Below are positions 7,858 to 14,706 of a stretch of DNA of 20,684 nucleotides, one piece after another. Under the pieces are notes generated by a model. That model ran no database searches. It was not told the origin of the DNA and saw only the letters and a list, made by a program, of their open reading frames with translations. The stretch comes from an uncultured Parasphingopyxis sp. (GTDB lineage: Bacteria > Pseudomonadota > Alphaproteobacteria > Sphingomonadales > Sphingomonadaceae), in contig CAJQMX010000276.1 in assembly GCA_905479515.1 (NCBI GenBank), positions 1 through 20,684 on the forward strand. Direction: 5' to 3'. Within the stretch, counting starts at the first letter, position 1. Each line of letters opens with the position of its first letter. The position numbers were made by a program, and so were the translations under genes.

Positions 7858-8658
7858 CTATGAAATGCCTTCCAGATTAGGTGAGCTTTCCATATCAAGA
7901 TAGGCGTGATGCGCGTAACGGTCACCTCGATAATATGCCGATAGCAATTCAACCGGCCTTGAATCCTTGCCGATTATTTGCAGCCTCAGATAAATGAGCG
8001 GCGCACCTGCCGTTACACCCAATAGCTGGGCCATCCGCGCGTCGGCCAATGTTGCGCCAATAAGCTGGTGCGCACCCTGTAACTGAATGCCTTTGGAAAT
8101 AAGCAGGCTGGGCAGCGCAGTGTCTTTGATATCATCGCGTGAAACATCAAAGCCGAGATATTTGGGAATGAAGATTTCCGCAAAGCCAATGGCTTCACCA
8201 TCGCGAATGCGTTTGTATGAAATATGGATGATTTCATCCTCGGCATCAATATCCAGATCTTTGGCCAGTTCCGCCGCCTGACGTGACCCGATCTCGAGAT
8301 CTTCGAGGGTTGTCCGTTTGGCGAGTCGTTCCAGATTTTGCATCAGCTCGCCAAAGTTTCCGCGATCAGGCGACTTTTTTACGCCTGATTGTAATACGAA
8401 TGTCCCTCGGCCTTGGATGCGTTCCACAACATTTTGACGTTCAAGCATTTCGATCGCTGCCCGCACCGTAATGCGGGATACATCGAACAGCCGGCACAGC
8501 TCCGTTTCTGAAGGCAGTTTTTCGCCGATCGGATAGACGCCTCGTGAAATCCAGTCATCCACTGCTGCGTAAACCTGAACATAGCGAGGAGACAATTGCT
8601 TGTCGCTCGAATCGTTGTTGAGTTTGAATGGTTCTTTTTTCACTTCTACTCCCGCCAT
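7858..8658 (-). CDS. GntR-family transcriptional regulator with UTRA domain (HutC-like)
   Basis: A 266-residue regulator. Residues about 24-90 form the GntR winged helix-turn-helix (YVQVYAAVDDWISRGVYPIGEKLPSE, then FDVSRITVRAAIEMLE and the wing IQGRGTFV). Residues about 105-255 match the UTRA ligand-binding domain (IIHISYKRIRDGEAIGFAEIFIP and the closing VELLSAYYRGDRY), placing it in the HutC subfamily, whose members usually sense a pathway metabolite and repress. The frame extends to GTG 8679, but ATG 8658 is preferred because GAGG sits about eight bases upstream. It is divergent from the plus-strand operon. A perfect palindrome lies between them, and related sites precede four other promoters, so it is probably autoregulated and the master regulator of the cluster. 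Confidence 0.93.
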   Translation of the reverse strand: MAGVEVKKEPFKLNNDSSDKQLSPRYVQVYAAVDDWISRGVYPIGEKLPSETELCRLFDVSRITVRAAIEMLERQNVVERIQGRGTFVLQSGVKKSPDRGNFGELMQNLERLAKRTTLEDLEIGSRQAAELAKDLDIDAEDEIIHISYKRIRDGEAIGFAEIFIPKYLGFDVSRDDIKDTALPSLLISKGIQLQGAHQLIGATLADARMAQLLGVTAGAPLIYLRLQIIGKDSRPVELLSAYYRGDRYAHHAYLDMESSPNLEGIS

Positions 8659-8681
8659 TTTTTGGACCTCTACATACACTG

Positions 8682-8710
8682 TTGGAACACAAAATAAATA
8701 ATGTTATAAG
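8682..8710 (+). promoter_or_regulatory. Candidate sigma70 promoter of the UbiD operon
   Basis: TTGGAA at 8682-8687 and TATAAG at 8705-8710 are 17 bases apart and point towards the small gene at 8737. The -10 box lies within the left half of the palindromic operator at 8700-8721, so bound regulator would block RNA polymerase. The predicted leader is only about 20 bases, just enough for the ribosome site GGGAG at 8724-8728. Confidence 0.5.
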
Positions 8711-8721
8711 GTTATAACATT
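8700..8721. promoter_or_regulatory. Perfect palindromic operator, putative GntR autoregulatory site
   Basis: Two ten-base arms, AATGTTATAA and TTATAACATT, are perfect reverse complements around a central GG. The inner part, TTATAAGGTTATAA at 8704-8717, fits the consensus TTATAANGTTATRA completely. It lies between the GntR gene and the divergent operon and overlaps a plausible -10 box. It is the most symmetrical copy of the five sites. Confidence 0.75.
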
Positions 8722-8736
8722 TAGGGAGTCAGCGTT

Positions 8737-9054
8737 TTGGATAAATTATCAGCCGTTCACCGTTCCTTGGAGGAATTCTCTGGGCAAGGACCACAGTTTT
8801 TTGAAGATGTACATACCGACATGTTGCTTTCCATCATACTCGGCTTGTGTGGCGAAGTTGCGGTTGAGCACCAGCGCAACCATGTTTTGACTGAAGTACT
8901 GAAAGCAAAGGGATTATTGGAGGAAAGTGAGCTGGAAGCAAAGGCTCACGACACTGAATCTCTGGCGGCTTTCTCCGACTGGAATAGTGCATTTCTGGAG
9001 CGCATTCTGCGAAAGCTGAATGTCGATTATGATGGTTCCGGGGAGGATCAATAA
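8737..9054 (+). CDS. Small conserved-looking protein of unknown function (105 aa)
   Basis: I do not recognise this 105-residue acidic protein. It begins at TTG 8737, with GGGAG eight bases upstream (8724-8728), a strong translational signal directly after the palindromic operator. It is predicted mostly helical, with no signal peptide, one hydrophobic stretch (MLLSIILGLCGEVAVEH), a stretch HVLTEVLKAKGLLEESELEAKA that resembles the 'L..KGLi...El' pattern found in nitrile-hydratase-type and other small helical proteins, and an acidic tail (DYDGSGEDQ). It is the first gene of the operon; an 84-bp gap with a second operator copy separates it from the aldehyde dehydrogenase. It could be an accessory or small subunit for one of the enzymes; the nitrile-hydratase resemblance is too weak to name it. 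Confidence 0.75.
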   Translation: MDKLSAVHRSLEEFSGQGPQFFEDVHTDMLLSIILGLCGEVAVEHQRNHVLTEVLKAKGLLEESELEAKAHDTESLAAFSDWNSAFLERILRKLNVDYDGSGEDQ

Positions 9055-9097
9055 CAAGTTTCTGAACCTGTTGGCATCTGGATGCTTGCGAAAAACA

Positions 9098-9111
9098 TCA
9101 TAACGTTATAA
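9098..9111. promoter_or_regulatory. Putative GntR operator upstream of the first aldehyde dehydrogenase
   Basis: On the minus strand this reads TTATAACGTTATGA, a full match to TTATAANGTTATRA; the centre ATAACGTTAT is a perfect ten-base palindrome. It sits 27 bases before the aldehyde dehydrogenase start, in the short gap after the small gene. A TATAAA hexamer (9107-9112) overlaps it, so an internal promoter within the operon is possible. Confidence 0.65.
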
Positions 9112-9138
9112 AGATAATATGAATAGAGAGTCGATTCC

Positions 9139-10620
9139 ATGAATGATGTCATAAAAGCTGTCAATCCACGCAGTGGTAAAGTAGATTTTGAGTTTCCTGC
9201 CGTAAGCGCAGATGAAGTCGCCCAAATTGCTGCGCGTGCGCGCGCTGCGCAGCTGCAATGGCAGAGCCTTTCCCTGGCGAAGCGACAGCAAGCCGTCCTG
9301 GCGCTTGCCGATGCCGTCGACCGGCATGCGCCAAAAATTGCCGGAGCGCTTTTTCAGGACACGGGTCGATTGCTAATGTCGGAACGCGAAGTCAGCGGAG
9401 CGGCGTCAAATATGCGGCGATGGGCTAATCTCGCCCCCGAGCTGCTGGGCGAATCAATGGCGACGCCGACGCAAAAGTCGCAAATCATTGATAGCCTGAC
9501 TTACGCCAATCAATATGTGCCTTACCAGTTGGTCGGCTTCATATCGCCTTGGAATTTTCCGGTTACATTGTCCTTTATCGATGCTGTTCCAGCCTTAATG
9601 GCGGGATGTAGTGTAATTATCAAACCATCCGAGGTTACATCCCGATTTGTCGCGCCTTTTCTAGCGGCATTGGCTGAAGTTCCCGAATTGGAAAATGTGT
9701 TTCAGTTCGTATTGGGGGCAGGCGAAACGGGCGCCGCCCTGGTTGATAATGTTGATGCGATCTGCTTCACGGGGTCCGTTCCCACAGGACGAAAAATTGC
9801 CGTGGCCGCGGCCCAGCGATTCATTCCCGCTTTTCTCGAACTGGGAGGCAAGGACCCCGTCATCGTGACGGCGTCTGCCGATATAGAACGGGCGACCGAT
9901 GCTGTTTTGCGGGGATCGGTGTTGAACAGCGGGCAAGTCTGTCTTTCCATTGAGCGGGTTTATGTGGATTCGTCGATCCATGACGCGTTTGTGGAGAGAC
10001 TGCAAGAGAAGGCGTGCGCTGCCAAGCTCAACTGGCCAGATATCGAAGACGGCCATGTCGGCCCGCTTATTTTTGCCGGTCAAGCCGATATTATTCGCCG
10101 GCATATTGCCGATGCTGTCGACAAAGGCGCGCAATTGGTTGCTGGCGGAAAGATCGAGAATTTGGGGGGCGGGCTATATTGTCAGCCAACCATTTTAACG
10201 AATGTCACGCACGACATGGCTGTGATGCACGAAGAAACATTCGGCCCAATCATGCCGGTGATGTCTTTCGACAAGATCGAGCAGGCGATCGAACTTGCGA
10301 ACGACAGCGAATTTGGATTGTCCGGTTCGGTGATCGCCGGTTCGGTAGACGAGGCGCGATCGATCGCGGAGCAGATCAACGCAGGCGGCATTTCACTGAA
10401 CGATTGCGGTCTGACTATCATGACCTACGAGCCCGAAAAAAACGCTTTCGGATTGTCCGGAATGGGCGGTTCACGGATGGGGCCGGCCTCTATTTGGCGT
10501 TTCTTGCGCAAGAAAGCCATAATCAGTCAAATGGGGCAACCCACGCCCATTTCTGCTTTTCTCGAAGCTCAGGCTGATGCGATTGAATCGCATCGCGATC
10601 TTCCGAAGATAGCAGTTTGA
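9139..10620 (+). CDS. NAD(P)+-dependent aldehyde dehydrogenase
   Basis: A full-length 493-residue member of the aldehyde dehydrogenase superfamily, cytoplasmic, oxidising an aldehyde to a carboxylic acid. The catalytic set is visible: Asn139 in ISPWNFP, Lys162 in IIKPSE, the cofactor loop FTGSVPTGRKIA, general base Glu234 in LELGGKDP and nucleophile Cys268 in NSGQVCLSIERVYV. The HEETFGPIMPV block follows. The C-terminal FGLSGMGGSRMGPASIWRFLRKK differs from the second aldehyde dehydrogenase at the right edge, so the two are not recent duplicates. AGAG precedes the ATG. The UbiD-family gene begins three bases after its stop, suggesting a linked role: an aldehyde oxidised to an acid that is then decarboxylated is a reasonable inference. 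The substrate is unknown. Confidence 0.93.
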   Translation: MNDVIKAVNPRSGKVDFEFPAVSADEVAQIAARARAAQLQWQSLSLAKRQQAVLALADAVDRHAPKIAGALFQDTGRLLMSEREVSGAASNMRRWANLAPELLGESMATPTQKSQIIDSLTYANQYVPYQLVGFISPWNFPVTLSFIDAVPALMAGCSVIIKPSEVTSRFVAPFLAALAEVPELENVFQFVLGAGETGAALVDNVDAICFTGSVPTGRKIAVAAAQRFIPAFLELGGKDPVIVTASADIERATDAVLRGSVLNSGQVCLSIERVYVDSSIHDAFVERLQEKACAAKLNWPDIEDGHVGPLIFAGQADIIRRHIADAVDKGAQLVAGGKIENLGGGLYCQPTILTNVTHDMAVMHEETFGPIMPVMSFDKIEQAIELANDSEFGLSGSVIAGSVDEARSIAEQINAGGISLNDCGLTIMTYEPEKNAFGLSGMGGSRMGPASIWRFLRKKAIISQMGQPTPISAFLEAQADAIESHRDLPKIAV

Positions 10621-10623
10621 GCG

Positions 10624-12072
10624 ATGGTCGATTTTCCCGACGATCATCAATCACCTGGTCTCGATTTAAAGGGCTTTCTCCAGGAATCCGGGTCCGCCCT
10701 GCTCGAAATTGATCAACCGGTTTCGACGAAGCAGGATATTACGGCGTTTCAGCATCAGATGGACAAGTCGGAGAAATATCCGGTTATTTTGATCAAGAAG
10801 CCGGTCCTGCCTGACGGCACGATCAGCGCATTTCCGCTGGTGTGCAATTTGACCGCAAGCCGGGAATTGGTGAGTAAGGTATTGTCGTTGGCGGACCACC
10901 GGGAGGCCGCCATTTCGTTGGCTGCGGCCAATACCGAGGGGATCGCGCCTACCTTGTTAAAGCGATCCGAAGCGGCAATCGCCGAGGTTGAACTGACCGG
11001 CGATGAAATTGATTTAACCCGTTTGCCGGCAACTACGCAGCATATCAAGGATCCCGGGCCCTATCTTACCGCAGCTCATGCGACGACATATGAACCGTCA
11101 ACGCGGATTGACAACACCGCGATCCAGCGTTGCTGGATCAAGGGGCCGCGGCAAATGAGTTGGTATCCCTATCCGTCTTCCCACAATGCCGCCAATCTTC
11201 GCAAATGGTGGGACAGAGGGGAGCCATGTCCGGTGGCATTCTGGATTGGTCACCATCCCTCCATTGTGATCGGAACCCAGGCGAAGCTTAAATATCCACA
11301 AAGCCATTGGGGAGCCGCGGGCGGACTGGCTGGCGTTTCGATTCCATTGACGACGTCATTGTCTCTCGGATCAGAGATCAAGGTCCCGGCTAATGCCGAA
11401 ATTGTTATTGAAGGCCTGGCCCGTCCTGGCAACGTCACCGCAGATGGTCCGTTTGGAGAATATACAGGATATTCCGGACCGCAAATTATCGCACCCCTGG
11501 TCGATGTCGTGGCCATTACACACCGAAAAAATGCAATTTATCACGATTATGGTTCTGGCCTGACGGATATGCTGATCCCCGACAATATGTCGATGGAAGG
11601 CAAGCTCTATTCGATCATCAAATCTGTAGCCCCATCCTTGCGCAATGTGCATGTCCCAAGCTCTGGACGGCGCTTTCATGCCTGGTTGCAACTGGATAAC
11701 CCCGGTCCGGGCGAAGCCCGGGATGCGCTTGCGGCCGCTATGTCCTATCGCCGTGTCAAGACCACTGCTGTTTTTGACAATGACATTGATATTTTTGACG
11801 AACGTGCCGTGCTGTGGGCGATTGCAACGCGCGTGCAATGGCATCGCGACACGCTGCGGCTGGATGGTCTCTCGACCAGTACTCTGGATCCTTCCTTGGC
11901 TGCCGGTGAGCTGACGGGATCCAAATTGGGAATAGACGCAACCTTGCCCAGACCTCAATCGAACAAGATGCCTCGCCCGGTCTCACCGGTCGCAACCTGT
12001 GATAGCGAGGCAATGGAACGAGCAAAAATTCTGCTGGCTTCATTGGACAGTTACGAATGGCCAGTCGCATGA
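10624..12072 (+). CDS. UbiD-family prenylated-FMN-dependent decarboxylase
   Basis: A 482-residue protein of normal UbiD length. These enzymes use prenylated FMN to remove or add CO2 on aromatic, heteroaromatic or alpha,beta-unsaturated acids. The FMN and substrate region is recognisable: Asn164 and Arg169 in DNTAIQRCWIKG, and the block DGPFGEYTGYSGP at about 274-286. Arg169, Asp274 and Glu279 align with the Arg-Glu-Glu triad of Fdc1-type enzymes, so the first glutamate is an aspartate here. The C-terminal part has VFDNDIDIFDERAVLWAIATR and GSKLGIDAT, standard UbiD features. The gene follows the aldehyde dehydrogenase by three bases and overlaps the zinc-ribbon gene as ATGA. UbiX, needed for the cofactor, is encoded at 19465-18866. 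Context and the zinc ribbon point to catabolism rather than ubiquinone synthesis; the substrate is unknown. Confidence 0.92.
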   Translation: MVDFPDDHQSPGLDLKGFLQESGSALLEIDQPVSTKQDITAFQHQMDKSEKYPVILIKKPVLPDGTISAFPLVCNLTASRELVSKVLSLADHREAAISLAAANTEGIAPTLLKRSEAAIAEVELTGDEIDLTRLPATTQHIKDPGPYLTAAHATTYEPSTRIDNTAIQRCWIKGPRQMSWYPYPSSHNAANLRKWWDRGEPCPVAFWIGHHPSIVIGTQAKLKYPQSHWGAAGGLAGVSIPLTTSLSLGSEIKVPANAEIVIEGLARPGNVTADGPFGEYTGYSGPQIIAPLVDVVAITHRKNAIYHDYGSGLTDMLIPDNMSMEGKLYSIIKSVAPSLRNVHVPSSGRRFHAWLQLDNPGPGEARDALAAAMSYRRVKTTAVFDNDIDIFDERAVLWAIATRVQWHRDTLRLDGLSTSTLDPSLAAGELTGSKLGIDATLPRPQSNKMPRPVSPVATCDSEAMERAKILLASLDSYEWPVA

Positions 12073-12275
12073 GTCAATTACACAATGCCGCTGAACTGTC
12101 GCTGATGAAGCACGGAAATTGCATTTGGGTTCCATGTCCCAAATGTTCGGAGCGGTTTCCGGTTTCGCCGGAAATCTACAATCAGGATCAGGTGGCCATG
12201 CATTGCCCCGACTGCAGCCACGAATTTTTCAATAGCCAACGAACAGACAACGCCATCAACACAGGAGATTCATAA
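12069..12275 (+). CDS. Small zinc-ribbon protein, possible third subunit of the decarboxylase
   Basis: A 68-residue protein with two CxxC knuckles, Cys23-Pro-Lys-Cys26 and Cys46-Pro-Asp-Cys49, 19 residues apart, which is a zinc-ribbon layout. Its ATG at 12069 overlaps the UbiD-family stop as ATGA; an in-frame ATG at 12057 is possible but lies deeper inside that gene. Its stop shares one base with the next start (TAATG). Non-oxidative hydroxyarylic acid decarboxylases of the VdcBCD/BsdBCD type consist of UbiX-like B, UbiD-like C and a small cysteine-paired D protein of about 75 residues. Position, size and cysteine pattern suggest that this is an analogue of that D protein (inference). A generic zinc-ribbon regulator or chaperone is the alternative. 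Confidence 0.82.
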   Translation: MSQLHNAAELSLMKHGNCIWVPCPKCSERFPVSPEIYNQDQVAMHCPDCSHEFFNSQRTDNAINTGDS

Positions 12276-12988
12276 TGGCAAAACTTGACCGCGACGATTT
12301 TTATAAAGCATTGGAGGCTGCCCGGACACCTATGGGTTCGAGCAAGCATGAATTTACCCGCATTTGGGCTGATGGCCAGTTGTCAAAGCAGCAACTCGGT
12401 CGTTGGGCGATCCAGCATTATTATTATATTTCAACCATTCCGCAGCAATTTGCCGCGTTATACTCGCGCATGCCGGACGCCGAAGGTCGATTGTTGCTTA
12501 TGGACAATCTCGTCGGCGAAGACATGCCCGAAACACCGGAAAAATCACACCCGAACCTTATGCTCAATTTCGCAGAAGCCTGTGGCGTCTCGCGCGACGA
12601 TGTCTTGAATGCAGAAGCCAAAGGCGAAATCCTGCCCGGTACGAAAGCGATGCGTGCATGGATTTGGGAACTGGCAAAAGTCCGGCCCATTTCCGAAGCG
12701 AGTTCGGGTATTATGGTCGCTCTGGAAGGCCAGCTGCCAACCTTATATCCAATGTATATCAATGCGATGGAGAAAATGGGCTTCACTGATGAGGAACTTG
12801 AGTTCTTCCATGTGCATGTCGAGGCGGACACCGAACATGCCGCTGTCGGGCTTGATCTCTGCTATCGTTATGCTGACACCGAGGAAAAACAAATCATGGC
12901 AATTGAAGCCGTGCGTGGTTCAGCTGCGATTCGTTACAATATGCTGACCGATATTCTCAATTCGATCGTCGTCAAGAACGCTGCATAA
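12275..12988 (+). CDS. PqqC/TENA-like protein with haem-oxygenase-fold di-iron ligand set (CADD-like)
   Basis: A 237-residue all-helical protein of the PqqC/TENA/haem-oxygenase-like superfamily. The residues that bind two irons in CADD-type members are all identifiable: Glu82 and His92 in LVGEDMPETPEKSHPNL, Glu151 in VALEGQLP, and His181-x3-Asp185-x2-His188 in HVEADTEHA, with the same H-x3-D-x2-H spacing as CADD. This argues for an oxygen-using di-iron enzyme rather than the cofactor-free PqqC; no other pqq gene is present. Such enzymes perform oxidative fragmentation, N-oxygenation or desaturation. The start overlaps the zinc-ribbon stop by one base, and AGGAG lies seven bases upstream. It sits between the decarboxylase module and an SDR, so I infer oxidation of a pathway intermediate. 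The reaction is not predictable. Confidence 0.85.
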   Translation: MAKLDRDDFYKALEAARTPMGSSKHEFTRIWADGQLSKQQLGRWAIQHYYYISTIPQQFAALYSRMPDAEGRLLLMDNLVGEDMPETPEKSHPNLMLNFAEACGVSRDDVLNAEAKGEILPGTKAMRAWIWELAKVRPISEASSGIMVALEGQLPTLYPMYINAMEKMGFTDEELEFFHVHVEADTEHAAVGLDLCYRYADTEEKQIMAIEAVRGSAAIRYNMLTDILNSIVVKNAA

Positions 12989-13722
12989 TGACGGAGCTGC
13001 TTGATGCCACCGGCCGGACTTTACTTCTGACAGGAGCGGCCGGTGGCATCGGCTCCAACATATTAAACGCTTATCATGGGGCCGGCGGCACTATCATTGC
13101 CGCCGACCTCAATATTGATGCCATCCCTGATGATCCGCGCATCGTCCCGGTGAAATGTGATGTCTCTTCCGCGGCAGATATTTCGCATCTTGTAGCATCG
13201 GCCCGCGAAGCTTCGGCACACATCAATGACGTCGTCCATTGTGCAGGAATTGTTGGCAGCGGGACGCTGGCTGATACGGCCGTTGAAGCCTGGGAAAAGG
13301 TGATGGATGTCAATCTGACCTCCGCTTTTCTGCTGGCAAGGTCTGTTTTCCCGATGCTGGCGGAGGCGCGCGGCAACCTTATTCTGTTTTCCTCCACAAA
13401 TGGCCGCAACGGCGGATCAGCCTTGTCGGGCGCCGCCTATGCCTGTTCGAAAGCCGCTATTATCGGTTTGAACCGCTATCTTGCAAAAGAATGGGCAGAT
13501 AGCGGGATCAGAGTGAATTGTATCGCGCCTGGCCCGGTCGATACGCCGATGCTGGATCGGCTTGACCAGAAAACGATGGATGCTTTGGGCAGCGCGTTGT
13601 TGACGGATAAAATTCCCGATGCCGATGAAATTGCAGCTATGGCTTGTTTCCTGTTATCAAGACATGCCCGTTCCATGACGGGAACCGTTATCAATCAATC
13701 AGGTGGTCTGGTTCTGGATTGA
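12988..13722 (+). CDS. Short-chain dehydrogenase/reductase (SDR)
   Basis: A 244-residue classical SDR of standard length. It has the cofactor motif TGAAGGIG at 15-22, Asp40 at the end of the second beta-strand (NAD preference), HCAG in place of NNAG, the active-site serines in LFSSTNGR, and the Tyr151-x3-Lys155 pair in AAYACSKAA; it ends with the usual GTVINQSGGLVLD. It probably oxidises an alcohol or reduces a keto group of a pathway intermediate. The ATG overlaps the previous stop by one base (TAATG), making it the last gene of the plus-strand operon. Its last 24 bases overlap the end of the convergent ABC ATPase gene (13699-13722), so no terminator fits between the two operons. Confidence 0.93.
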   Translation: MTELLDATGRTLLLTGAAGGIGSNILNAYHGAGGTIIAADLNIDAIPDDPRIVPVKCDVSSAADISHLVASAREASAHINDVVHCAGIVGSGTLADTAVEAWEKVMDVNLTSAFLLARSVFPMLAEARGNLILFSSTNGRNGGSALSGAAYACSKAAIIGLNRYLAKEWADSGIRVNCIAPGPVDTPMLDRLDQKTMDALGSALLTDKIPDADEIAAMACFLLSRHARSMTGTVINQSGGLVLD

Positions 13723-14706
13723 AGAGATCTTTGTTCCGCTATAATGGCATGCCACCGAACGCTCACCCGTTTTTGTTTCCAATGTCGGTTTTGTAGTGAT
13801 GCAATTGGGCTTTGCAATCGGACAGCGGGTTCTGAAAACGCAGCCTGAAGGCGGGTTCATCGGGGACGGAAGTTCCGTCCCGAGGACGATCGATTCCCGG
13901 GTTAGCTCAATCTCCGGGTCCGGCACCGGCAGCGCCGAAATCAAGGCCTGTGTATAGGGGTGCAAAGGGTCACTGAATATCTCGGAAGCTGTGGCAACTT
14001 CCATCACGGAACCCAGATACATCACCAATATCCGGTCCGATACCCGGCGAACTGTTGCAAGATCGTGGCTGATGAAAATAAGTGAGATGCCGGTTTCACG
14101 CTGTAGTTTTTTCAGCAGATTGATGATCTGGGCTTTGACCGAGACATCAAGCGCTGCAACCGCTTCATCACAAATCAGCAACTCCGGTTTGCCGATCATC
14201 GCTCGGGCAATGGCAATTCTTTGTGCCTGACCGCCTGAAAACTCGTTTGGATAACGTGACATCATATCGGGGTTGAGGCCGACTTTTTCAAACCACTCGC
14301 CCGCCAGCTGCGCCTTTTCCTTTTTGGACAGTTCGGGCCTGAATATGTCCAGTGGTTCCATGACGATATCACCGACGGTCATTCTTGGATTGAGGCTGGA
14401 CAAGGGGTTTTGGAAGATGATCTGGATTTCCTGGCGTAGCGGCGCCATTTGCTGTTCTGTGTAACCAGCAATATCCCTGCCCTTCCAGATGAGATGCCCT
14501 TCTTCCAGGGGGGCGAAACCCAGAACAGCGCGAGCGAGCGTAGACTTTCCGCAGCCGGATTCGCCAACGATTCCGATACATTCACCAGTCTTCAATTCAA
14601 AGGAAACATGCCTGACCGCTTGCAGTTTTCTGGACTTTTTTAAAAAGCCGCTGTCAATTTTGAACGAAACCGTCAAGCCGTCGGCACTCAAAAGCATGTC
14701 ATTCAT
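13699..14706 (-). CDS. Dipeptide/oligopeptide-type ABC transporter ATPase (DppF/OppF-like)
   Basis: A 335-residue nucleotide-binding subunit, with Walker A GESGCGKS at 48-55, signature FSGGQAQRIAIARA, Walker B LLICDEAVAALD and the switch histidine in FISHDLATVRR. The C-terminal oligopeptide-transporter extension has spaced cysteines (CVFRTRCPIAKPNC, then VACH); such cysteines hold an iron-sulfur cluster in some relatives. Walker B has DEA where DEP is usual; the catalytic Glu is kept. The frame is open to 14820, but ATG 14706 is preferred because it overlaps the preceding ATPase stop as ATGA and starts the protein at the normal place. It is the last gene of the transporter operon and works with the DppD-like partner to drive import. 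The 3' end overlaps the SDR gene. Confidence 0.93.
   Translation of the reverse strand: MNDMLLSADGLTVSFKIDSGFLKKSRKLQAVRHVSFELKTGECIGIVGESGCGKSTLARAVLGFAPLEEGHLIWKGRDIAGYTEQQMAPLRQEIQIIFQNPLSSLNPRMTVGDIVMEPLDIFRPELSKKEKAQLAGEWFEKVGLNPDMMSRYPNEFSGGQAQRIAIARAMIGKPELLICDEAVAALDVSVKAQIINLLKKLQRETGISLIFISHDLATVRRVSDRILVMYLGSVMEVATASEIFSDPLHPYTQALISALPVPDPEIELTRESIVLGTELPSPMNPPSGCVFRTRCPIAKPNCITTKPTLETKTGERSVACHYSGTKISSIQNQTT

Noticed and set aside
7841..7858. tRNA T-arm-like GGTCGATTCAAATCC
   Set aside because: No acceptor, D or anticodon arms can be found around it, so it is neither a tRNA nor a convincing attachment site.
10624..12072. Ubiquinone-biosynthesis ubiD
   Set aside because: It is coupled to an aldehyde dehydrogenase and a zinc-ribbon gene, under a catabolic-type regulator, and has an altered active-site motif.
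12275..12988. PqqC of PQQ biosynthesis
   Set aside because: No pqqA, B, D or E is nearby, and the full di-iron ligand set points to the CADD-like branch.
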